A program made the position numbers and the translations under genes. This document shows positions 11,597 through 22,679 of a DNA stretch of 64,000 nt, in pieces. Position 1 is the stretch's first letter; each line of letters starts with the position of its first letter. This DNA comes from Meconema thalassinum. Lineage: Eukaryota > Arthropoda > Insecta > Orthoptera > Tettigoniidae. Under the pieces are notes generated by a model. The model saw only the letters and a list, made by a program, of their open reading frames with translations. It did not search any database and had not been told where the DNA came from. The DNA is taken from NCBI GenBank assembly GCA_946902985.2, contig OX336388.2:372855387-372919386 (forward strand), in the 5' to 3' direction.

Positions 11597-12495
11597 GGCC
11601 TTGCGATGATGAATCCAATCGTGAGGCTAAGAAGATTTATTTCACCAGAGACTACGCTTCGGTGATGACTGATTTTCCTTCCATCTGTAAGATAGGTTCA
11701 ATGCAGGAAGGTATGCCATTACTTTTCAGGTAATTGACTAGGTCTTGGTGAGCTTCACTCTGTGAGCAAAGCAGGGGCGTACCGTGGAACTTGTAAGTAA
11801 TGACAGCCTGCAGCAAGTTCCTTCTTTTTCTCTTGAATGTGCATTTCTCTTGTGACATGTTTTTTCAGCTTATTTCTTGAAGTTTACGTGTGTTGGCGCA
11901 AGATCGCGTTGCTATCAATTATAATTATCTACTTCGAATAATATTTAAATAGATGACGTCTAGTCATTTTTCTTCGTCCCAAATTTAATCTTTGTCGGAG
12001 TACCGTGGTAGTCGCCACTCAACCTTATCCCATTATTAGAATAAATTAATATCGCTCTCAATTAATCGTTCTCTCTTGTTTTAGTTAATTATCGATATCT
12101 GCTCTCTGACATCCCACCTTGGGAGATTATGGAAGACAGCTTTTGTATACTTATATTTATTATATATTGTACATCTGTAACTTTGTAACTTTTGTATAAT
12201 ATTTTTGGCGAGGAAGCTAGGGGTTTTATTTTATTTTTACTATTTTATTTTATCTGGTTTAACTTACGTTCTTATCGTAAACTTTTCGTCTTTTGATTCT
12301 TATATTTATCTTCATTGAAGTACTCACTTTTTGAGCTCTCCCCGTCTCCCCCTACTTCTAGGCTCCTTCCCGTCACCCTTCGTGATGTACCCGTTTCTTT
12401 CCTCCCTTCTCCCTTCCTTGTGTTTGTTTCGTTAAAATTTTTGTTCGTCTATTTTGGTGGACGTAACAAAAATTTTGGGGGAGTGTGTGGGAATC
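11597..12495. other. Non-coding 3' interior of the LTR element
   Basis: This stretch lies between gag and the 3' LTR. It has no pol motif in any frame. It ends in an AAAATTTTGGGGGAGTGTG run that may act as the polypurine tract for plus-strand priming. Confidence 0.55.
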
Positions 12496-13932
12496 TGAAC
12501 CGTTTTTCTTTTCCACCTGTAGTCTTTCCTTTTTCTCTTTTCTTCGGCGTGTCAATTATCAGAATTGTTCTCTTTTCTTCTGGGTTATTACAGGCCAGGG
12601 TAACCGAGCAGATCAGTGGACATTTCTATAATTGCTGATTAAGGTTCGTTATAGTGATTTATTACTATGCCGAATCGTGATCAGTGACATCTCTTTCCTT
12701 TTACTTTCTCTTTTCCGTCACCTGTAACAACCTTTTGATACCCTCTCAAGCAGTCTTCTGTTTTTTCTATCCTGGTAGGACCTTTTTGTTTGTGCTCCCG
12801 CTCTCGTATTCGAGATGTATGGTTATTTATTTAAAGGTGCGCGTAGATACGTATGTTTAGTTTATTTTTGTTCTATTTCGTGATGTCGAATAAGCTGAAT
12901 CCATCAAGGTGAGTCACGGCTCAATATTCCTTGTGTTTGAGTGTGGATATGTGACTTGTGTAAGGAATACTAGGGCATTTAGCCTTTTCTAGTATGTCCA
13001 TTGTATGCCTGTATCGTTCCTTTATCGTTTGTCTCTTTATCGTCGTCCCTTTTATGTTGGTTATGGTTCGGTTTACTGGATGGGACGTACATCACAGTAA
13101 GACCAGCACTTTAACTTTTATCTTTATCGGTCTACCTTATCATAGGATTGCGTTTTCATACGCAAATCCATGAGATTGACCACCCTTTTTACGGAACTTA
13201 TCATGATGGATTTCTTTGTAATGTGTAACGTTAACTTCCCTTTATTTATTTCATTTCGGTTTCTTGCGCCTCATTTTCATGTTTGTTTTGTTCACGTCAT
13301 GTCTACGCGTACTTTTATTTATTCTCCGACCTTTCTTAGATTCCCTCACCTCTTGTTTTCTCCGTGGCTATCAGAGCTGCCGATCCCTCTTTGACGGCAG
13401 ACTCACGTTTCCTGACTTCTTGTCTAGCCCTTATAATCTGTCTCCCTTCACAATGCAATTTTACTCATTACGAGTATATCTCCCCATTCACGTTTCCCTC
13501 CCTTACCTTTACTGCATATTCCCACATAACCTTTATGTTACGGTTCCTCGCTCGGTTTAGTTATCTCTTGTGTTATGTTAGACGAACATATTACATTACC
13601 TTACCATGTATACGCTTCCTCGTCATTTCTCAAGACCATTTGCTTTGAGAATACATACATTATCGTTCCTCATTTTAAGTGTGGCGTTTGCGTACCTTAT
13701 TTACTAGTTGTTTAGATCTTTATTTCTTAAGCAATTAGGCTAAGCTAAGCTCATGATTTTTATGATTAGCGCATTCGAATAGAACTTGCATTCACATCGC
13801 AGTGAATGTACGTTCAATCGACCGCCTCTGACACATTCTTTACTTTAGTCCGGTTTCATGGGCCCAGCGCCAGGCTAATAAGAACACACACGTTTCCACT
13901 GCGACAACATCTGCGAAAGGCCAGGCTGCTCA
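12496..13932 (+). repeat. 3' long terminal repeat
   Basis: This LTR is 1437 bp, begins TGAACCG and ends GCTGCTCA. It is nearly identical to 9073-10544, differing by scattered substitutions and by about 35 bp missing near 12815. High identity of the two LTRs implies a fairly recent insertion. It is followed by the CATG target duplication. Confidence 0.93.
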
Positions 13933-14218
13933 CATGTCTCTCATTAAATGACATTGTTTGCTTTTAAGTGACTCGATAATAACACTAAAAAAACAAAAAA
14001 ATATTCCGGAAAAATAACATTTCTTTGAGTATTTTTGTGTGACCATCTGATAAGCTAAAAGAGTGATAATTACATAATTGATCTATTATTAATTACTATG
14101 TAAAGGGGGGGGGATTAATGTGAATTTATAAGTTTACTCTTAAGGGAGGTGTGAGAGTAAAAAGGTTAAGAACTCCTGGTCTAAAGAGTTAGATGAGAGC
14201 TGTCTTTGGACGTACAGT

Positions 14219-14996
14219 CATGGTTGGGCAAAAACTCACAAAATATATTTTCGATACAAAATTCAAAATACAATAACTGAATCCTTGAAAATATAAAATT
14301 GTATTTCAACCCTTGATAAGGCATAATATTATTGAAGATATGTTGTTAGTTATTGTTTTTTTATGAGGCAGAACAACGAGGTCATCTGCCCCTATATTTT
14401 ACTTGTATTTATTTTATTTTCAAATTAATTATTTTTGACTAATTATAATTATCTGCAATATTTATTTCTTTTCTTTAACATTTTAATGTTCATATTTATT
14501 TTGATAATTTTTAATTTTTAAAATTAGTATGTTTATAATCTAAATATTAAAATTTTAAATTAATTATAATTTTAATTCTTGTGAGCTTGCTTACATTAAA
14601 TTTATAAAAGTATGTTTAATTTTAATTCTAATTTTATTATCATATTATATTTTTCACTCTTTAATTTTAATTGTTATTATTAAACAAATAATTTTATCAA
14701 GCACCTTATTTCTAATATTTGGTTTTCAGAAATATTTACAACTCCAAAAAAAGAAACAAATTGGAATATGGCTGATAGATTCTACTATCAGCATCTTTGA
14801 CAATATAAACTGTCCTTATACTGTCCTCGTACATATACAAACCACTGGCCTATAAAGGGTTAAGATAAATCTGAAAATACTTAATACCTCCAGCGATAAA
14901 AGATTTAATACACAATTTTGTATTTTCAAGGATTCAGTTATTGTATTTTGAATTTTGGGTCAAAGATACATTTTTTTAGTATTTTGTCCAACTCTG
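14219..14996. mobile_element. hAT-like AT-rich MITE with long TIRs
   Basis: Left terminus CATGGTTGGGCAAAA; right terminus inverted CAGAGTTGGACAAAA. The inverted repeats stay alignable for about 90 bp, including ATTCAAAATACAATAACTGA on both arms (14262 and, inverted, about 14935-14960). Flanking 8-mers CGTACAGT (14211-14218) and CGACCAGT (14997-15004) match at 6 of 8. The inside is very AT-rich and non-coding. It lies only 41 bp from the end of the first hAT-type element. Confidence 0.75.
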
Positions 14997-15004
14997 CGAC
15001 CAGT

Positions 15005-15520
15005 ATATCGCTGTACTCGTATCTGATTAGCATGATGTAACAGAAATAGTTTCACAGACAGATGCTGTTCACCCTGATGGAACCGGGAACGGTTGCTAGC
15101 AAAATAACAATTATTTATAAGGTTGTACGCAATATTGATGCGTTGAACATCATTTTATCACGAACATGCTTTACAGCTTACTCTCTCTTTCAATGATGAA
15201 TTGCAAAAAAATGCGAAGCCAATCACGGAGATTGTATTGCAAATGATGTTTTAATTGGATTAATTTTTGACAGTTCAGTTTGATTATTTTGTGAACATTT
15301 TGTTTTGCTTGTGCTAATGAAATATGCACGTCTGAAATTAAAATCCATCAACGTACTCCAGCGCGTAATCACTCGCGGAGAATGCAATGGGAAGCTGCCA
15401 GTTCGGAGATACAAGGTTCGAATCACAACGTTGACAGCTGGACTATCAGAAAATTTAAACATTTTCCAAAATGCAACGGACTACTTATTGCTTTAAGAAT
15501 TTGAAAGGACTGTATGATAC
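15005..15520. other. No recognisable feature
   Basis: About 500 bp of unassigned sequence. The overlapping ORFs at 15223-15496 on both strands have no recognisable domain. Confidence 0.5.
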
Positions 15521-15524
15521 ATGT

Positions 15525-15860
15525 ATTTTTTTTTCTCTCGTGTGGCCTCCTCAGAGGCCGAGTGCAGGTCTTTCTATTCGACGCCCATGGGCGACCTGCG
15601 TGTCGGGATGAGAGATGGAATGGATGAAGATGAATGAAACTGGGCGAGGATGTGGAAGGAATCGGCCGTGGCCTATCAGAAGGTATCGTCCCAGCATTTG
15701 CCTGGTGTTGAAAATGGGAAACCACGGAAAACCATTTCAAGGACGGCCGACGGTGGGGCTCGAACCCACGCGTCTACCGAGTCAGCAGAGAGCTTGGTCC
15801 CAAGACCTAACGCTGCACTTTAGCCAGCTGAGCCACTGCTGTCGGTATACTTGTAATGAA
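15525..15860 (-). mobile_element. tRNA-headed SINE, family D
   Basis: Read on the minus strand from 15850, the head contains AGTGGCTCAGCTGG (A-box-like) and GGGTTCGAGCCCCAC (B-box-like). A core follows that includes TGGTTTTCCGTGGTTTCCC and CTTCCTTCCACATCC-type words. A truncated sister copy lies at 45867-45970 (shared GGATGAAGATGAATGAAACT). The RNA polymerase III box arrangement supports a tRNA-derived SINE; it is not a tRNA gene because the cloverleaf is not complete and the unit continues for over 300 bp. Confidence 0.8.
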
Positions 15861-17520
15861 AGGCCAGTTATTAGGTGTGGTTGACATAGAGTAAAATTAT
15901 AGTTTACACTAATTTTTTAAATATTATCACTGCATTATGTTCTGGACTAACCGTATTCCCAAAAAGCTTTAACTCACGAAAGAAATTGCATTCTTCACAA
16001 TTAAAATCAAGCATCACTCCCTTCCCCGTTATAATTCATTGTTAAATTAACCTATGAACTAATTGCACTCGCGTTGCAAAAATGAACACTTATTTTGACA
16101 TTACAAACATGTTGGTACAAAACAACCTTCCCATCAGAAGGTTTACTTCTGAGCACAGCTCTACATACCAATCTAACCATGATTCAACACGGCCAATCTT
16201 AATGAACGCCACTACAATCACAAAAATGAAACTGGGTCATAGGTGCTACCCATTCAGCTGTTCAATATCCAAGTACTCGACTCTCCAATGTGAAGTTAAC
16301 AGCAATAGCGCACCATTAAGGCGACCCATGTGTGAAATCTCGAAATTCGAAACCATGCCATGTTTTAAGAAAGTTATACCACACATTAATGGTGATATGA
16401 GCCGATAGTAAAGCAAATTTCACTGCAGTAGCTATAATTGTTTGGATTTTACAGCTAAATTAATGCCTTTTTAATAGATCTGGCCAGATTATTAGAATTA
16501 AAACAAAACTTCCCAGTTTATTAACTATTTGTAAACGTAATTAAGAATGTAATGTGTTTTCATATAAATTTAATTTTAATTGCTGACGGCTCATATTGTT
16601 AACTTTATTGAGCCCTTTCCCTGCCTTTATGCCTGAGAAAGCCGTTTTTCAATGTACTTTTTATTTCAGATATACTGTATTCGTATATACGGTGAAAGCT
16701 TTAAGTGGGCCACACTGATTATAAAGCGAGAAAGCAGCAAAACTTCACATTAGAATCCTCCTGGTTCACATTGTGGGGCCCTCAAAGGTCATCAGCATCC
16801 TCTCGCTTCCCCCACCTTCTTCTTATTCTGTTCTTTATTTTCTTCAGCAGTAAAATGGTGTTAAGTACGAGTTTATCAAAACCATGGGAAAGAGGTAAAT
16901 CGTTCTCACTCTTTCCCTCATTAACAACCGGCTCGCTTTCGAAACCTAGCTGGGCGACCATGTTTACATTCCATGTCTGCGTGGAAGCCAGGGCTTTCCC
17001 ACCTCAAGTCTCGGCGTTGTCAACTCTCCACCGTAGCCACTGAGAGCAAGCAACGAGAGTGGACAGAACTGCGTGCAACTGCGCAACACTGGAGACATGA
17101 CAAGCGAGCAGGCCGCCAGGACCGGACTCTGGAGTCCACGTGAAGTGCTATTGGACAACATGGAACAATGGTCGGCGCGTGGTAGAGCTCGACACACCAG
17201 TCCTTGCCGCGACGCAGCAATGCATTTTAGTTCCTTCATACCTCTTCTGAAATACGTGACACGTCCTGCCTCCCCGAGTCCCAATGTAGCAACATCGTCC
17301 ATTCTCTGGTTAGACTTGAACGTGGGAACATACTGCTAACGCAATGGAGGGAGTGTTCGCTCATCCGCCTCGTTGTTGTGCAACGACTTGACAACATTGC
17401 ATTGGCCCATGCACTCTGCAGCAGCTAGGAACGAGTGATGATTGGTGCCTCTTTCAAATAATTTTAAAATAACATACAAAGTAAACTACTGGACGTAGAA
17501 TTGCGATTCAAGTTTCTATA
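15861..17520. other. Unassigned stretch
   Basis: This 1.6-kb stretch has no recognisable element apart from a block at about 17180-17220 that recurs inverted near 19090-19130. ORFs such as 16082-16408 and 16964-17302 show no domain or repeat match. Confidence 0.45.
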
Positions 17521-17522
17521 TA

Positions 17523-18918
17523 CAGTACTGTTTGTAGAAAGTGAAACACCCAGAAGAAATGGTCGGAGACATTCCCAGATCAGGGGTCGTGTAGGCCTGC
17601 GGCACCATACTAAGTGATTGAAATCACAGAGAGATGGCGTGCACATTGGCCCACCAATGCCCTCTGTCGTGGGACCGGACAGGTCAGTCTTCCGCACAGC
17701 TCTGTCGGCGTGGGGCCGTCATAGCAAGTGGAAACGTGGAAGCAAGTGCAACGATGCCTCGCCGATATCATATGGTGGACCATCGGCATGTGAGTGCGGT
17801 TGAACGGGGCAGAATGCTTGGGCTCCGGGAGGCGGGTCTGTCGTTCCGGGAATTTGCGGCTCGTACAGGGCACGCTGCGTCAACAGTAAGACATATGTGG
17901 ATCCAGTGGAGAGAGGAGGGCCGTACACAGCGATGACAGGGTACAGGACGACGCAATGTGACCACAGCGCGAGACGACCGCCATCTTCTCCGCATGGCCG
18001 TATCGGATACAACAGCGTCGTCCTCGGTGTTGTCTCGACGTTCGAGCACTGCAACGGGGATCAACATGTCTGCGTCGACGGTGCGGCGCCGTCTTTTGAG
18101 GGCTAGACTGGTAGCACGCATGCCACTGCGTCGGCTTCCATTGACTTGGAACCACCGACGCCTCCGACTTCGATGGGCACGTGTACGCCGACAATGGCAG
18201 GCTGAGTGGCGAAATGTCGTGTTTTCGCACGAGTCCCGCTTCAACCTGTCCCACAGTGATGGCCGCATACGCGTTCGACGCCGCCGTGGAGAACGCAATC
18301 AGGCAGACTGTATTGATGAGCAGCATAGCGGACAAACACCAGGTGTAATGGTTTGGGGCCCAATTGCCTATAACAGGCGATCGTGCCTCGTACGTCTTGC
18401 CGGCAATCTGAACAGTGACCGCTACATCAGGGACGTTTTACAGCCCGCGGCACTGCCCCTCTTGCAGGCCGTTCCACAGGCCATATTTCAGCAGGACAAT
18501 GGCCGCCCGCATGAGGCGAGGAATGTGCAAACCTTCTTCGCAGAACGACGGATACCTCTGCTTCCCTGGCCTGCCCGTTCGCCTGACATGTCGCTCATCG
18601 AACATGTCTGGGATATGGTCGGTCGGCAACTTGTTCGTTCAGGTCCACCTGCCGCCACTGTTGATGCTTTGTGGACGCGTCTACAAACCGCGTGGGACGG
18701 TATTCCCCAGCAGCGTATTCACGCGCTGTATGACACGACGTCTAGCGGCTTGAGTGCAGCACGTGGTGGCGTGACGCCGTACTGAAGATCGACCGTCAAC
18801 GTGCATGCACTGGACTGTCCTAATCAGTAATGTATTGTCATGTCCCTAATCTGTGGTATAAAGTGCAATGTGGTCACATCTCTTGTTCTTAGTGTTTCAC
18901 TTTCTACAAACAGTAGTG
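17523..18918 (+). mobile_element. Tc1-like DNA transposon, nearly full length
   Basis: Terminal inverted repeats of about 27 bp (CAGTACTGTTTGTAGAAAG at 17523, inverted CACTACTGTTTGTAGAAAG ending 18918) carry one mismatch. They are flanked by TA at 17521-17522 and 18919-18920, the Tc1/mariner target. The element is 1396 bp and contains one transposase frame with a single stop codon. Its size and layout are those of complete Tc1 elements, so it is a recently silenced copy. Confidence 0.93.
17754..18785 (+). pseudogene. Tc1-like transposase, one nonsense codon and altered D1
   Basis: From ATG 17754 the frame is 343 codons plus stop, a normal Tc1 length. An in-frame TGA at 17934-17936 interrupts it. 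An arginine CGA in that place would be a simple CpG decay. Residues 1-110 hold paired helix-turn-helix DNA-binding motifs (LREAGLSFREFAARTG; later STVRRRL). The catalytic core shows FSHESRFNL where FSDESRF is usual, so the first catalytic aspartate appears replaced by histidine. The second aspartate is in FQQDNGRPH. The glutamate is in LIEHVWD, 34 residues later, the DD34E spacing of Tc1. WPARSPD and the terminal ARGGVTPY are typical. Two independent lesions make it inactive. The protein would cut and join its own ends in the nucleus. Confidence 0.9.
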
Positions 18919-18920
18919 TA

Positions 18921-19322
18921 TTTAGGAAAATGCTGCCTTTCATCCTGCTCATATGTAGAAAGCGTATCCTGCCAACCTTGACCCAGTGGTGCACGTGATA
19001 TTTCGTTTCGATTTTAAAAATGACGCGAGCGATGAGTCGTGCTAGGACAGTCCCACTCTTCCCACTGTTCGGTGGTCACGCCTCCCCAGTCATGTCGCGG
19101 TAGAGACTGGTGTGTCGAGCTCTACTGTCTAACGTTTGAGTCACCAGTAGTTAACGAGGAAAGTGAGAGAGCTATACTGGATGAGAGGGATATTTAATCA
19201 CGCCGTAGAAACTTTAAAAGAATTGTGCCGGGAAGCAGATGATGGTCTTTTCAAAACAAAGAGAAATCCAAATTATTTTATACCGTACAAACATAAGAAA
19301 TGAGATTTATCGTAATATTTCT
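18921..19322. other. Unassigned flank of the Tc1-like element
   Basis: About 400 bp without coding content. Around 19090-19130 the words CATGTCGCGGTAGAGACTGG and TGTCGAGCTCTAC are a near inverse of 17185-17220 on the other side of the transposon, so the Tc1 copy may have landed in an older inverted repeat. Confidence 0.4.
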
Positions 19323-19335
19323 CACAAATTTAGTA

Positions 19336-20419
19336 ATTATGATAATAGGTGTTGTTTTAAGGGGCCTAACAACTAGGTTATCGGCCCCTAATGGTCTGGG
19401 TGATAGCAAAAATGACAATAAAGTGGAAACCAGAACGAAAATTAAGTCAGAAGGAAAATACTCACAAAAAGGATCTAAGATTGAAACTACTCACAAAATG
19501 GAGAGCGGTAATACTTACAAAAGGGAATTTACAACGAAAATACTCACAAAAGGAATAGATTGAAAAATAGGTTAGGTTCAAAATACGTACAAAATGCAAT
19601 GCAGAGTCGAAATACTTTACTTACAAAATGCAAGTGAAGAAATTCAATATACTTACAAAATGCAAATGAGTTTGAAAATACGTACAAAATGCAATTGAGA
19701 TTCAAAATACTTACAAAATGTAATTCAAATTGAAAATACACAATGCAATTTAGATTGAAAAACGCTCATTCAGATTCCAAATACCCACAAAGTGCAATTG
19801 AAATTCAAAATACAAAATACAATTGAAATTGAAAATGCTTACAAAATGCACGTTAGATTCAAACTACTCAATTGGATTGACAATACTTACAAAATGCAAT
19901 TTAGATTGAAAATATTTACAAAATGTAATTTTGATTCAAAACACCCACAAAAAGCAATTTAGATAGAAAATACTTGCAAAAAACGGTTTAGGTTGAAAAT
20001 ACAAAATGCAATTGAAATTCAAAAGTCCCGTTCCCTATATTGAAAGACTTACTAAAACGCAATCTAGATTGTCAATCCTTACAAAATGCAATCGAGGTTG
20101 AAAACACTTGCAAAATGCAATTTAGATCGAAAAGACTTACAAAATTCAACGTAGATTGAAAACACCTACAAAATGAAAAGAAAACAAGAGGTCTGACCAC
20201 TCGAAGAAGGAGGGATCAAGAAAGATGAGACAAGGACCAATTAAGGCGGGAAAGTGAAATACTCCCTAGGCTTCGGATAACCTAATACCGTCGGGGTCCA
20301 AAAAGAACAAGAGTTGACCAAGGGAGGTGGACAGGAAAGAAGACGGAGAGGAGCCCGGCACAAGTACAGAAAGTGGAAGCAATGCCGGACTCAGCTGGGG
20401 TCACGTGGTCGCCAACCCA
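19336..20419 (-). mobile_element. Full-length SINE-like family C with minisatellite
   Basis: An exact 13-bp duplication CACAAATTTAGTA flanks the element (19323-19335 and 20420-20432). The left end has GTTGTTTTAAGGGGCCTAAC, the family 3' end on the minus strand. The middle, about 19480-20190, is the 29-bp minisatellite. The right 230 bp (GACCACTCGAAGAAGG..., CTAATACCGTCGGGGTC, CAGCTGGGGTC) form the head end. No open protein is present. This is the best reference copy in the window; the copy at 62432-63174 lacks the minisatellite. Confidence 0.85.
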
Positions 20420-20432
20420 CACAAATTTAGTA

Positions 20433-20820
20433 GTGAGCTACCTTAAATTATATTCTTTTCGTGAGGTAGACATGCGTACACTCTGAATCTTGTTCACGTC
20501 TAAGCAAAAACCCAACACAATCCGTGATGCCAGTCACAGGCTCTGTGATAGGATGAATTAGCTAGCTGCACCAGGTGTATTATTTAAACCGTGTTCCCGG
20601 CCGGATCATGAGCGCGCAACGCTGTGTTTTATGACGGTCTCTCCGCAGGCTCATCTTATGGATAAATAATGACTACATTCTCTAGAGAAGGCTGCATGTG
20701 GTGCATAATGAATCCCTCAGCCATTGTTCGGGGGCGCACCTTTACAATAGCACCCCACACGCGCCATCTAGCGCCAAAACAATATTAATGCATAGTTCAT
20801 CAATATTTTAATAGACACGC
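20433..20820. other. No recognisable feature
   Basis: About 390 bp between two retroposons, no ORF or repeat end recognised. Confidence 0.5.
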
Positions 20821-20832
20821 TATATTCATGTT

Positions 20833-21003
20833 GGTTGGTTTGTTCGTCAGTGTAGGGGCTGCAACAACGCGGTCATGTAGCCCCGAGTACTTTGGTTGTG
20901 TGTAGAATCTGTCTGATAACCGGTGTTAATTGTGATGGCTGTATTAGTGTGTGTTATCTGTCTTTAATTCAGGTAAGGACTGTAGACGATGAATTTCTGG
21001 TAT

Positions 21004-21062
<59 letters not shown>

Positions 21063-21753
21063 GCGTATGGCTTTTAGTGCCGGGAGTGTCCGAGGACATG
21101 TTCGGCTCGCCGGAGGCTGTAGCTGCTTCAAGCGGACACCCATAGGGTGAGCTACAAGCTCCGTTCAAATTCAAGTAGTTCCAACTTTCGCTACTAGATT
21201 TCACTGATACCTAGTAATGAACGTTGGAACTTTGGTAGAGCGTTCCAACGAAATCTAACCTAGAATTTAGCTTCACACATGTTTAATTGGTGGAAGGATC
21301 TTTTACATGCCATAAATCTATGACTTGGGACCGCCGGCTTTACTTCCCCACCGAAGGAAGGCATACTGAAAGATTTTAACGCTCTTAAAAAAATCCGACG
21401 ACTTCGGCCTGGTTTGAACCCACTATCTTGGGCACAGCAGTTCAGAATGCTACCAACTACACCACCGAAGCCGCTTTGAATGTCAAGTAGTTCCTACTTT
21501 TGCTACCGTCAACGACACCTAGCTGTGAACTTGGCTACTAGATGTCACCGCAACCGGCCCCTGGCGACGAACGTTGGGACTTAATTGAACGTTAATCAAA
21601 TCTAACCTACTAATTTAGCTTCACACATGCCATAAATCTATGATATGGGCCCGCCGGCTTACTTCCCCTCCAAAGGAAGGCATACAGAGGGATTTTTAAC
21701 GCTCTTAAAAATCCGACGACTTCGGCCGGGTGTGAACCCGCGATCTTGGGCAT
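20833..21753 (-). mobile_element. SINE B1, interrupted by SINE B2
   Basis: An exact 12-bp duplication TATATTCATGTT flanks it (20821-20832 and 21754-21765). On the minus strand the unit runs from a tRNA-like B-box (GGGTTCACACCCGG region near 21730) through the core (GAGCGTTAAAAATCCCTC) to the tail that ends in AACCAACC at the left. The body is split at about 20996/21478 by a second SINE. The B1 head is truncated here, losing the A-box part. Confidence 0.88.
20997..21477 (-). mobile_element. SINE B2 nested in SINE B1
   Basis: On the minus strand it starts with a tRNA-like head (GGCTTCGGTGGTGTAGTTGG; GGGTTCAAACC-type B-box). It shares the head and core of B1, but its tail is different (AGCCTCCGGCGAGCCGAAC, CACTCCCGGCACTAAAAGCC) and it ends in a (AAAT)n run at 21000-21061. 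Imperfect flanking words TGAATTTC and TGAATGTC fit a target duplication within the B1 body. Confidence 0.85.
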
Positions 21754-21765
21754 TATATTCATGTT

Positions 21766-22022
21766 AATGGAGCAAACACCACCCGGGACAATAATGTTTT
21801 ATTTTCATTAGTTCTTACATCACCGCCGGCTCCGTGCTGCAGGTATTGTTGCTGATACCTCATATCGAGTCTTGGGAGATCTTGGTCATCAGCTCACATT
21901 ACAATGGAAACCTTTTCTCTATCGTTTTCAATTAAAATAAAGAACGTATGATTTAACTACATTATCATAACCCTAAGCTCACCCTTCTCTTTGAAACCAT
22001 TCTCCCTCTCTTTGGTTCGCCT
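21766..22022. other. No recognisable feature
   Basis: Short unassigned interval between SINEs. Confidence 0.5.
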
Positions 22023-22600
22023 CGTGGCGTAGATATTAGCAGCCTTGACTGTTACCGCGCAGGTTCTGGTCTGGAGGCTAGAACGGGGTTCACTCAGCCT
22101 TGTGAGGTAGAACTAAGATGGTTTTTACTACCCCAGCCACTCTAGAAGTGTTTTTCAGGCGTATGCCAGGATGGTACCTAAATTAAGGCAACAGTCGCCT
22201 CATGCCCTAATATCACAGCCCAAATTACAAATACACACAACTGGCTGCGTGGCTCAGCGGTAACATTCTGGCTTGCTGGGCCCAAAGTTGCAGGTTCGTA
22301 TCCTGGCGCAGTCAGCTGACATTTGAGGGTGCGAAAATGCGAGGGAGCCGTGTCAGTATTTCACTGGCACGTTAAAGAACCCCTTCGGGGAAAAATTACG
22401 GCAACCTGGCGTCTCTAAAAGCCAGACTAGTTAAAAGGGACGTAAAACCAATAACATTATTATTACAAATACACACACTAATACAGCCATAACAGTAACA
22501 CAGGTTATCACACAATTTCCATACAATCACTACCATATAGATGCGGTTACATTATAACGATTTTGCAAAGCCCCTTAATCATTCAACAACAATACAGCTC
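22023..22600 (+). mobile_element. SINE family F, interrupted by SINE G
   Basis: A tRNA-like head (CTCGTGGCGTAGATATTAGC; CGCAGGTTCTGG) starts near 22023. The core (AGGCTAGAACGGGGTTCACTC; GCCAGGATGGTACCTAAATT) matches 35082-35480. The tail (ACACTAATACAGCCATAACA) continues after the inserted SINE G at 22478. Tail and B1 tail are homologous. Confidence 0.78.
22240..22461 (+). mobile_element. SINE G nested in SINE F
   Basis: This 222-bp unit has a tRNA-like head (TGGCTGCGTGGCTCAGCGGT; GCAGGTTCGTATCCTGG). Its core includes CACTGGCACGTTAAAGAACC and its tail is GGGACGTAAAACCAATAAC followed by ATTATTATT. It is flanked by an exact 16-bp duplication ATTACAAATACACACA (22224-22239 and 22462-22477) that reconstructs the uninterrupted F sequence. 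Confidence 0.92.
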
Positions 22601-22679
22601 CTTGTGAACTCTGCACCTATTCACGTTCTTCATATCCTCAAAGTTCGATTTCCAGGGTCTTCCGAACTCCTGTATATTA

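Larger units (their letters stand above)
9069..13936 (+). mobile_element. Non-autonomous LTR retrotransposon (gag relic, no pol)
   Basis: Two LTRs of 1472 and 1437 bp flank a 1951-bp interior. The interior starts just after the 5' LTR with AAATGGTAGCCAGAGC, a plausible primer-binding site beginning TGG. It ends with a purine-rich TTTTGGGGGAGTG run before the 3' LTR. The interior encodes only a broken gag; no protease, reverse transcriptase, RNase H or integrase is visible. The 4-bp target duplication CATG suits Ty3/gypsy-type elements better than Copia or BEL (usually 5 bp), but without pol the class is uncertain. It sits inside a hAT-like MITE. Confidence 0.9.
8654..14178. mobile_element. 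hAT-type element containing an LTR retrotransposon
   Basis: The outer ends read CAGGGTTCTTATCC at 8654 and, inverted, CAGGAGTTCTTAACC ending at 14178. They are flanked by an exact 8-bp duplication GTCTAAAG at 8646-8653 and 14179-14186. An 8-bp duplication and a CAGGGGTTCTTAACC-like terminus are typical of the hAT superfamily. Removing the LTR element (9073-13932 plus one CATG) leaves about 660 bp with no transposase, so it is a non-autonomous MITE that later received the LTR insertion. Confidence 0.88.

Noticed and set aside
17768..18335. Minus-strand ORFs of 151 and 176 codons
   Set aside because: They are antisense to the Tc1-like transposase and arginine-rich from its GC-rich codons.
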